Shown here one piece after another: positions 25,319 through 31,982 of a stretch of 50,626 nt of DNA; the stretch's first letter is position 1; every line of letters begins with the position of its first letter. The stretch covers positions 1-50,626 of the forward strand of contig JAGVOT010000021.1 in NCBI GenBank assembly GCA_020052615.1, in the 5' to 3' direction. A model generated the notes under the pieces. That model saw only the letters and a list, made by a program, of their open reading frames with translations. It made no database searches and was not told the DNA's origin. The position numbers and the translations under genes were made by a program. The stretch is from Nitrospirota bacterium. Its GTDB lineage: Bacteria; Nitrospirota; UBA9217.

Positions 25319-25482
25319 CAAAACGGCAGGAATATTTCTCGCAAAGCGCGCAAAGGTCGCAAAGAAAGTCCAAAACTTTAGCCGCTTTTATTTGAAAACA
25401 AAAGCCTCGCCTGCTTTTCTTGGCGTACTTTACGAGCTTTGCGAGAGACGCCTTTAGATTTTCCGGCTTGTCCGGGTTAGGA
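25319..25482 (-). repeat. 164-bp dispersed hairpin element, copy 2
   Basis: Inverted near-identical copy of 4787-4950, same length. It occupies much of the 379-base gap between resB and the DUF4384 gene. A second GC-rich hairpin (GCCGCCGG / CCGGCGC) follows at about 25508-25531. Confidence 0.85.
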
Positions 25483-25545
25483 TGAACTGATCCGGCCGAC
25501 CATAAGCGCCGCCGGTCCTTTGGCCGGCGCGCGTCCGTAGGGCGG

Positions 25546-26406
25546 TCATTCCTTCTTCGTCGTGACCGTGACACCGTTCTCGTTGAACTCGGACACTGCC
25601 GGGACCGATGTCCCGGACTTCTGCGTTATTCTGACCCCCCGTGTCTTGACGCCAACGTCCTCGGTCTTCGTCTGCACCTGATACACGCCACCCTCCGCCT
25701 TCAGACCGATCTCTCCCAGGGGCGCGGTGCTCGCGTACACGATGATGCCCTCCTCGCCGAAGGGAGCGCCCACTTCCAGGTCGAACTTGTCCTCGCCCGA
25801 CGGCAGCTCATATACCGTCCCGCCGTTAAAGTAACTGGTGCTTCGGAAAGGGTTCGGCAGGATCTGGACCAGACCGCCGGCGGCGTCCTTGTACACGACC
25901 CGCGCAAAGAACGGCTTGTTCCCCTTCAGATAGACCTTGATCTTGTCGCCGCTCTTGTACTCCTTCTTGTCGGTCCAGATCTTGATGGTCAGCGGCGCCG
26001 CGGGATCATCCGGCGCGGCCGCGCTTTTTGTCAGTGCGGTCATCGCCTTCTCGTCCGGTATGACCTCCGCCTTGATCTTGATGCGGAGGCAGTCGCCCGA
26101 AGCCGGGTCTTTGTACCACGCCTTCTCCTGTTCCTGGATGATCTTGACCGTGGCGCTGGCGAACGCGGAGACCAGGTCCTTCTCGACCACGAAGTTCTTG
26201 ACGTCCGTCTCGCTCTTCAGGTAGGTAGAGGCGAACTCGACAGCCCTCTTCTTGGCATCGGACAGGGCCGCCTGTTCGGTCTGCTTCCGGGTCCGGTCAT
26301 CACCCATGCATGCCGTTCCCTCGGCGTCAACGACCGTGGACTGCGCTGCATAGACATCTGCTATGATGAGCACGGCCAGAAATATCGCAGCAAGCGTCTT
26401 CTTCAT
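25546..26406 (-). CDS. secreted DUF4384 protein
   Basis: 286 residues. Signal peptide MKKTLAAIFLAVLIIADVYAA. Residues about 22-125 (VVDAEGTACMGD ... AALSDAKKRAVEFA ... LRIKIKAEVIP) form the FlgT-N-like domain shared with the protein at 9505-10692. Residues about 140-240 (IKIWTDKKEYKSGDKIKVYLKGNKPFFARVVYKDAAGGLVQILPN) are the DUF4384 beta domain. In other bacteria DUF4384 is often fused to or beside caspase-like proteases, and here the divergent neighbour is exactly that. AGGGGGG supports ATG 26406. Its promoter at 26503-26531 overlaps a perfect dyad. Confidence 0.88.
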   Translation of the reverse strand: MKKTLAAIFLAVLIIADVYAAQSTVVDAEGTACMGDDRTRKQTEQAALSDAKKRAVEFASTYLKSETDVKNFVVEKDLVSAFASATVKIIQEQEKAWYKDPASGDCLRIKIKAEVIPDEKAMTALTKSAAAPDDPAAPLTIKIWTDKKEYKSGDKIKVYLKGNKPFFARVVYKDAAGGLVQILPNPFRSTSYFNGGTVYELPSGEDKFDLEVGAPFGEEGIIVYASTAPLGEIGLKAEGGVYQVQTKTEDVGVKTRGVRITQKSGTSVPAVSEFNENGVTVTTKKE

Positions 26407-26500
26407 AATTGTCCCCCCTCATGGTAGATATCTCTGGAGAAGCTGGTACGGCGAGATCGGCATGTCACCGTGATCGTGCGCACGTCCTGTTCTTTCCCGT

Positions 26501-26517
26501 TCTTTATAGTATAAAGA
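26501..26517. promoter_or_regulatory. 8-1-8 palindrome over the DUF4384 -10 box
   Basis: TCTTTATA-G-TATAAAGA is a perfect inverted repeat that covers the minus-strand -10 TATAAA. Position and symmetry suggest an operator for a dimeric repressor. Confidence 0.5.
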
Positions 26518-26531
26518 AGCCGGCAGTTCAA
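26503..26531 (-). promoter_or_regulatory. DUF4384 gene promoter
   Basis: Minus strand TTGAAC (26531-26526), 17-base spacer, TATAAA (26508-26503), giving a leader of about 90 bases before ATG 26406. Confidence 0.6.
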
Positions 26532-26608
26532 GGTAAATTTCACCAGCATTTCTTCATGAGCTGCCCACGAGACCTGATGAGTCGAGTGGTACACGATTAA
26601 TCCGTAGA

Positions 26609-26626
26609 GTTGCATCATATTGCAAC
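26609..26626. promoter_or_regulatory. inverted repeat in divergent intergenic region
   Basis: GTTGCA-N6-TGCAAC, a perfect six-base dyad midway between the DUF4384 and caspase genes; GTTGCA occurs once more at about 26671. It could be a shared operator. The rest of this 332-base gap (26407-26738) is AT-rich and holds only the two promoters. Confidence 0.4.
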
Positions 26627-26704
26627 GGGGGGAATCGAACGATAATAAATATTTGCACATTATTATAGGTAGTTGCAGCTTACCAACACATGAACAATAA
26701 ATAC

Positions 26705-26733
26705 TTGACAAGCACGGCTGTTTTTTGTAATCT
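26705..26733 (+). promoter_or_regulatory. caspase-gene promoter, near-leaderless
   Basis: TTGACA (26705-26710), exactly 17 bases, TAATCT (26728-26733). Transcription should start near 26740, at or just before the start codon (26739 or 26748). No SD is present. Confidence 0.7.
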
Positions 26734-26738
26734 GTGCC

Positions 26739-27920
26739 ATGATCACTATGAAAAAGATCTGCCCTTTCGCGGCCGTCATACTCCTCTTGTCCATTCCCCT
26801 GATCTCGCTTTCCCAGGAACAGTCGCGCGGAATTGCCGTCAAGGGAACAAGCCAGCACGGAGACATCACGATCGACGGCAATTACTGGGCCTTGATCATC
26901 GGGATCAATGAATATCCGAACCTCCCTGAGAACATGCAGCTCCAGGCGGCCCGGGCGGACGCCCAGGAGGTCGCCACGGTCCTCCAGAAGCGCTACGGCT
27001 TCGCCAGGGAGCGGATGATCCAGCTCTATGATAAGAAGGCGAGCAGGGACGAGATCATCATGGCCCTCGAAAGCCTCGGCGGGGCAGTAAACGAGAAAGA
27101 CAGCCTGCTGATCTACTACGCCGGCCACGGGGAATTCAATAAGATCAACAAGCGCGGGTTCTGGATCCCCTCCGACGCCGTGAAGGACAAGCCATCCACC
27201 TTCGTCAGCAACGCTGACATCAAGGATTATCTGGAAAGCATCAGGGCCAAGCATATCTACACCATCTCGGACTCCTGTTTCAGCGAGTCGCTTATGGGAA
27301 AGACCCGCAGCCTCGGAGGCGACCGGGCCATCAAGGAGCTTTTCAGCGTAAAGTCACGGTGGATCCTCACGTCGGGAGGCCTCTACCCCGTCCCGGACAA
27401 GGCAAAGGGAAATCACAGCACGTTCGCCTACCATCTGATCAGGCTCCTGGAGAAGAACGAGAACCAGTACCTGACGCCGATGCAGATCATCAACGAGATC
27501 ATGCCTCTCGTATCGAATGAATCCCCCCAGACCCCCAAGAGCGCCCCGGTCGCCATGGCCGGTGACGAGGGCGGACAGTTCATCTTCACGCTTGCCTCCT
27601 ACAAGAGGCCGGAAGCGCTGAAACCCGCGGCCCCTGTTGTCTCGCCGGAAGAGGAAGCAAAGCGGAAGGAAGAAATGAAGAAGATGCTTGAGGACAAGGC
27701 CCGCCTGGAGGAGGACGCGAAGAAGCTCAGGGAGGCCGAACAACGATTACGCGATAAAGAGCAGCAGATGGAAAAAGAACGCTTAGCCAAGGACCTTGAA
27801 CAGCAAAGAAAGATGGACGAAGAAAGGAGACGGATCGAGCGGGAGAAGCGAGAGATCGAGGACAGCAGGAAGCGCGAAAAGAAGAAAGCAGAACCGGTGT
27901 TCGTACCGCCGACGTTCTGA
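26739..27920 (+). CDS. secreted caspase-like cysteine protease (peptidase C14, orthocaspase type)
   Basis: 393 residues (390 from the second ATG at 26748). Signal peptide MKKICPFAAVILLLSIPLISLS, so it acts in the periplasm or outside. Caspase fold at about 45-290: WALIIGINEYPNL, ARADAQEVATVLQKRYGF, catalytic His in LLIYYAGHGE and catalytic Cys in TISDSCFSESL. The tail (about 300-385) is a highly charged Glu/Lys/Arg coiled coil. Substrate preference of such proteins is usually Arg/Lys, but this is not determinable here. Divergent from the DUF4384 gene and followed after 51 bases by two barrel proteins. Confidence 0.92.
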   Translation: MITMKKICPFAAVILLLSIPLISLSQEQSRGIAVKGTSQHGDITIDGNYWALIIGINEYPNLPENMQLQAARADAQEVATVLQKRYGFARERMIQLYDKKASRDEIIMALESLGGAVNEKDSLLIYYAGHGEFNKINKRGFWIPSDAVKDKPSTFVSNADIKDYLESIRAKHIYTISDSCFSESLMGKTRSLGGDRAIKELFSVKSRWILTSGGLYPVPDKAKGNHSTFAYHLIRLLEKNENQYLTPMQIINEIMPLVSNESPQTPKSAPVAMAGDEGGQFIFTLASYKRPEALKPAAPVVSPEEEAKRKEEMKKMLEDKARLEEDAKKLREAEQRLRDKEQQMEKERLAKDLEQQRKMDEERRRIEREKREIEDSRKREKKKAEPVFVPPTF

Positions 27921-27971
27921 CCTTATCCATTCACAAAACGTTCGTACTATCTGAGATTGCAAGGAGGATCT

Positions 27972-28820
27972 ATGAGAAAAACATGGTACTTCAGCCTAAT
28001 CTTGTTGCTTGCCCTCCTGGCGGCAGCCGGTCCATCCGTTGCTGAGGAGCAATCCACCCCGATCGGGAAGGATGTTACCCTCGCCATCGGAATAAAATTC
28101 TGGCTCCACTCGTGGCAGTCGGCGAACGGCTCCGCATGGAGCACCGTTAACAATTACTCGGAGGGTACCAACGTCAGGACCTACGTGTCCGATGCTAACG
28201 TTGCCTTCATCCCTTCCATCAGTCTCAAGATCAAGGATTTCTTCATTTCGACGAGTTACCTTGGCGCACCGGAATATACCTTCCCTGAATATACAGATGT
28301 ATTCGTCTCATCGGTCTCTGGTACCCAAACAGCCTACACGAAAACGCACAAGACAACAGCAACACGGTCCGAATCAGACACGAATATCGGCTGGTATGTC
28401 ACGCCGAACTTGGCCCTCACCCTTGGCTACAAAATCGTGACTCAGGAAATTACCGATAAAATGAGCTGTGCTCCTCTCGTCTGCGGGACTGTAGTGGACA
28501 AACCAACCTATAAGGGTCCGACCATCGGCTTCATCGGCAGCGTACCCGTGGGCGAGGGTTTCGGCCTGTATGGCAACCTGGCGTTCGGCAAGTTGGACAT
28601 GAAATACGAAGGCGGCACGACGTCCTATGACACTGATTACATCTCGACCGAACTCGGAATCGGGTACAAAGGACAGGGCATCCCCATCTCCTTCACCCTT
28701 GGATACCGCTTCCAGAGCATCGAGCAGAAACTTCCTTCGTACAATATCGGCGGTGCCGGAACTCCCATTTCCCCGGACGTCACAAAGGGTTTGACAATCG
28801 GCATGAACTTCATCTTTTAA
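27972..28820 (+). CDS. outer-membrane beta-barrel protein, paralogue 1
   Basis: 282 residues. Signal peptide MRKTWYFSLILLLALLAAAGPSVA. The rest is alternating polar/aromatic beta strands ending in GLTIGMNFIF with the C-terminal Phe typical of barrels inserted by BAM. It shares GKDxxxxxGxKxWxHxWQ, SxxLKxxxFxxx, IGxxGxxPVGxGFxxYGNLxxGxxxxxYEG and STELGIxY with the next gene; the pair is a tandem duplication. Family not recognised. AAGGAGG at 27961-27967 fixes ATG 27972. No terminator separates it from the caspase gene. Confidence 0.8.
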   Translation: MRKTWYFSLILLLALLAAAGPSVAEEQSTPIGKDVTLAIGIKFWLHSWQSANGSAWSTVNNYSEGTNVRTYVSDANVAFIPSISLKIKDFFISTSYLGAPEYTFPEYTDVFVSSVSGTQTAYTKTHKTTATRSESDTNIGWYVTPNLALTLGYKIVTQEITDKMSCAPLVCGTVVDKPTYKGPTIGFIGSVPVGEGFGLYGNLAFGKLDMKYEGGTTSYDTDYISTELGIGYKGQGIPISFTLGYRFQSIEQKLPSYNIGGAGTPISPDVTKGLTIGMNFIF

Positions 28821-28841
28821 CGAACTAATCAAGGGGGCTTT

Positions 28842-29669
28842 ATGAGAAAACCACATATCGTGATACTGATGCTCCTGATGCTGTTGGTAATGGGCCTCGC
28901 GGCCACCGCCTTCGCAGCAAACACTGAAGAGACGACTAAGGTCGGGAAGGATACATATTTTACGCTGGGATACAAGGCTTGGTTTCATACCTGGCAGACT
29001 CCATTTAACACCTGGGCTCCTGAAGGCGGGGCGAATATCATGTCGTATACCTCCGAGCGGGTGACGGCTGACATTTTCTCGGCCAGCCTAAAGATGAGCA
29101 ACTTTCTGATTGCAGGGAGTTTTATGACAACACCTGTCTATAAGTTCCCGAACAATGAAGATGTACTGACGACCGGGCCTACTCCTACAATTGCGCCCAC
29201 ACCCTTTTTGGAATCCGCCATCTCGGCCGAACGCAAGGAGTATGACATCAACCTCGGTTATTACCTGAGCCCTGCGATTGCCCTTACCGTCGGGTTCAAA
29301 GATATCAAGCAGACCTATAATGACCTCGACACTACCACTGGTGCTATCAACTTTTCATCCTGGACCAAGTATTCCGGTCCCATTGTCGGCATCACCGGCG
29401 GCGGCGCATTAGGTGCCGGCTTCGCTTTCTATGGCAACCTGTCCTACGGTTTCCTGAAAGGTGAGTTCGAGGGCGACCCGGAGAAGTTCGATGCGACCTA
29501 TTCGTCGACCGAGTTGGGTATCGCCTACCGGCCCGTCAGTTTCCTGTCGTTCCTGGTGGGATACAAGTATCAGACCATCGACACGGAGATCACCGACCCC
29601 GCGTTCAACGGCCAGGTCGCGCTGGACGTTACGAAGGGATTCATCCTGGGTGCGAACCTGACGTTCTAA
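28842..29669 (+). CDS. outer-membrane beta-barrel protein, paralogue 2
   Basis: 275 residues. Signal peptide MRKPHIVILMLLMLLVMGLAATAFA, then a barrel ending VTKGFILGANLTF (C-terminal Phe). Clearly homologous to the preceding gene in length, strand pattern and the motif GKDTYFTLGYKAWFHTWQ. The genes are 21 bases apart, so they are co-transcribed; a strong terminator follows at 29701-29749. Function unknown; could be a porin or an adhesin-like barrel. Loop sequences differ most, as expected for exposed parts. Confidence 0.8.
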   Translation: MRKPHIVILMLLMLLVMGLAATAFAANTEETTKVGKDTYFTLGYKAWFHTWQTPFNTWAPEGGANIMSYTSERVTADIFSASLKMSNFLIAGSFMTTPVYKFPNNEDVLTTGPTPTIAPTPFLESAISAERKEYDINLGYYLSPAIALTVGFKDIKQTYNDLDTTTGAINFSSWTKYSGPIVGITGGGALGAGFAFYGNLSYGFLKGEFEGDPEKFDATYSSTELGIAYRPVSFLSFLVGYKYQTIDTEITDPAFNGQVALDVTKGFILGANLTF

Positions 29670-29700
29670 AGAGCGGGAACCAAAACATGGAATTTGCACG

Positions 29701-29749
29701 GCCCCTGATAGTAAGGATAACTTCCTGATCGTCAGGGGCTTATTTTTTG
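29701..29749 (+). terminator. intrinsic terminator
   Basis: GCCCCTGA / TCAGGGGC stem with a 23-base loop and TTATTTTTTG tail; ends the caspase-barrel run. The next gene's SD is only nine bases further on. Confidence 0.8.
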
Positions 29750-29762
29750 TGGAGGTGCCAAA

Positions 29763-31544
29763 ATGAACATCTATCTACGAACAGCTTTGGCGGTTGCTCT
29801 GGGCGTGGTCCCTCTTCTTCTTTCCTGCGGCGGGGGCGGCGGAGGGTCGGCACCGGTCACGAAAGCGCCGGGCATATATGGCACCGCGGCATCCGGCCTG
29901 GGGCATAGCGGCGGGAAGATCGATGTCGTCGATGGTGATGGAAATTCGGACGGTGGACAGGCCGACGGCAACGGCGATTTCATAATCCCTACCACAATAG
30001 TAAAAACGCCGCCCTACCTCCTTAGGGTCACCACGGCCACGCTGCCGACGACAACCCTGTACAGCGTGAGTGCAGATGAACATTCGGCAACGACCATCAA
30101 TATCACACCGCTTACGGACCTGATCATCCGCTCGTGGTACAGCGCGCAGACGCCGTCGATAACGATAGAAGACGCATTTGCCGATCCAGTGACGCATCCT
30201 GCGCCAAAGCCTGATTCAGTTTCCCTTATTCACAATCTGATCAAGAACGTCGTCCAACTCTGGCTGGACAAGAACGGGGTAACCTCGAACGACTTCAATC
30301 TCATTTCTACGCCCTTCACCGCAGGCACGATCACGGTCCCCGGGACCGGCCTCGACAAGGTGCTGGACCAGGCATGGGTCAATGCTGCGACCGGCCAGAT
30401 CGTGATCTCCAACGGAACGACCACCCAGAACACGACGCTGAATGCCTTCCTAAGCTCGCTCACAGCTTCAACTACGACCGTGTCTCAGGTCACCGGGTCG
30501 ACGGTGGAGAGCGGAAACAACGACATTACCTCTGTGCCGACAACGACGGTCGAGCTAGCCGCGCTCGCAGGCATTAACACGACGCTGGCAAATATTGCGA
30601 ATACCATCAACGCCAGGGGCCTGTTCCTGTCGGCAGCCGATCTACTGCCGTACCTGGACCCGAGCCTGGTGAATGATGGTTTCAATCAGGCGCAGTTTGC
30701 GCAGATATTAAGAATGATGGCGCTTTCTGCAAGAGCTTCCGGACAGACCGTTCTTTACACCCTCAAGGTGATCAAATCGCTCGATACAACGACCAATGTT
30801 GCTGAAGTGAGGCTTGACGGCATCGGGCCGGCTTTTTTCAGGAAAGTATCTGGAACCTGGTTGATATCCGGAAATGGACGCATTGCCAACATAGCCGTTT
30901 CGGCTGTCATGAATACCCGCCAGGGGATCAATCCCTGTCCGGGCGTTTGTGACGGCACGAAGATGACGGTGAAGGTTGACGCGCTTCAGGGGATGATAAG
31001 CAACGTGACGGTAACGGGTGGAGGTTTCTGGAATAGTGCTACTGTTCCTTGGGTTTCGAACGTTGCAGTTACCGGGACGGTCATTAATCTTGACAGGTTC
31101 TGGCTGGACAGCAACCACCTGGCAAGTCTTCCGGCGAAGGACACGCCTTTTCAGGTCATAGTGACCCCGGTGAGCGGGCCGACCGTAACGTACACGATCA
31201 TGAGCAATGCATACACCACAGAGCCGATCAGCATCACCAATCTCTCAGGATCGACGATAGGCGTTGCCAACCTTAATAATCCGCTGACAGTGAACTGGAC
31301 AAAACCGATTTCATTTCCTATTCAAGGGATGATTTTTGGCTATCAGGCCTACGCTCCGTCTCGAACCGATCCAAACCCTTTGGTCTGCACAGGAGGGGTG
31401 AACTTGAGCGGCACCGCGGCCCCTTCGGCTACGGTCACTATTCTTCCGACATGTCAAGGGACTAACGTTGGATCGGTCAATCTGGACGTGGTTGTCAACG
31501 GAGTAAACGGGGAATCTTCGACCATAACCTACGTCATCAATTAA
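29763..31544 (+). CDS. large lipoprotein of unknown function
   Basis: 593 residues. Signal peptide and lipobox LLLSC followed by a run of six Gly (CGGGGGG), common in exported lipoproteins of delta-type bacteria. The region about 35-110 (GIYGTAASGLGHSGGKIDVVDGDGNSDGG ... FIIPTTIV) looks like a carboxypeptidase-regulatory/Big-like beta fold; the remainder is Thr/Ser/Val-rich beta with no catalytic motif that I can see. SD GGAGGTG gives ATG 29763. It sits after the terminator of the barrel genes and has its own terminator at 31571. Confidence 0.75.
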   Translation: MNIYLRTALAVALGVVPLLLSCGGGGGGSAPVTKAPGIYGTAASGLGHSGGKIDVVDGDGNSDGGQADGNGDFIIPTTIVKTPPYLLRVTTATLPTTTLYSVSADEHSATTINITPLTDLIIRSWYSAQTPSITIEDAFADPVTHPAPKPDSVSLIHNLIKNVVQLWLDKNGVTSNDFNLISTPFTAGTITVPGTGLDKVLDQAWVNAATGQIVISNGTTTQNTTLNAFLSSLTASTTTVSQVTGSTVESGNNDITSVPTTTVELAALAGINTTLANIANTINARGLFLSAADLLPYLDPSLVNDGFNQAQFAQILRMMALSARASGQTVLYTLKVIKSLDTTTNVAEVRLDGIGPAFFRKVSGTWLISGNGRIANIAVSAVMNTRQGINPCPGVCDGTKMTVKVDALQGMISNVTVTGGGFWNSATVPWVSNVAVTGTVINLDRFWLDSNHLASLPAKDTPFQVIVTPVSGPTVTYTIMSNAYTTEPISITNLSGSTIGVANLNNPLTVNWTKPISFPIQGMIFGYQAYAPSRTDPNPLVCTGGVNLSGTAAPSATVTILPTCQGTNVGSVNLDVVVNGVNGESSTITYVIN

Positions 31545-31570
31545 GGTTCATTCAAATGGAAAGCAAGATA

Positions 31571-31602
31571 GGCCTGCAGGAAACTGCGGGCCTTTTCTTT
31601 TT
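31571..31602 (+). terminator. intrinsic terminator
   Basis: GGCCTGCAG / CTGCGGGCC stem, four-base loop, then TTTTCTTTTT, 27 bases after the lipoprotein stop. Confidence 0.85.
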
Positions 31603-31648
31603 CAAAGGGGTCTTAAAAGAAAAGGAAGCTTCTTGCGATAAGAATAAT

Positions 31649-31747
31649 TGGCGGGAGAGCATGCGAATCGAACGCACCATTCCTGACCAAGGCCAGGAAC
31701 CACCGGATTTGAAGTCCGGGACGGGCACCAGCTCCATAACCTCTCCC
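31649..31747 (-). tRNA. selC: tRNA-Sec (anticodon UCA)
   Basis: 99 bases including an encoded CCA. The acceptor GGGAGAG pairs with CTCTCCC before discriminator G. The anticodon arm CCGGA-CTTCAAA-TCCGG gives anticodon TCA. A long variable arm TTCCTG...CAGGAA and a T-arm with GTTCGATTC complete the selenocysteine-tRNA plan. The eighth acceptor pair is G opposite G, and the D-stem is imperfect. Presence implies UGA-selenocysteine coding somewhere in the genome; selA, selB and selD are not in this window. selC genes are frequent integration sites, but no integrase is seen next to it. Confidence 0.92.
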
Positions 31748-31878
31748 GAGGAGAACAACAATTGAAAATTGCAGGTTGGAATTTGGAAATTGCTTTTGTT
31801 GAAAGGATTATACCCAAGGCCATCGCTGTTCGCAACAATATTCTATTGTTTTGTCCGCTTGTTATCTGCCGTGTTCTG

Positions 31879-31982
31879 AAGTTCTCCCCGCGTCCCCGTG
31901 TCCCCGCGTCTCCGTGTCTGCCGTATCCGTGTCCCCCTGTCACCTTGTCTCCTTGTCTGACGTATTCGTCCCCGCGTCTGCT
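31879..31982 (+). repeat. degenerate CCCCGYGTCTCC-type low-complexity array
   Basis: About a dozen irregular short units such as CCCCGCGT, CCCCGTGT, CTCCGTGT, CACCTTGT and CTCCTTGT follow one another. The array runs into the 3' end of the antiporter gene (31940 onward), so the last residues of that protein (about DAGTNTSDKETR) are repeat-encoded. Similar wording recurs at 49195-49222. Confidence 0.7.

Noticed and set aside
31649-31939. Genomic island inserted at selC
   Set aside because: selC is a known integration site, but no integrase, direct repeat of the tRNA 3' end or phage gene is seen on either side.
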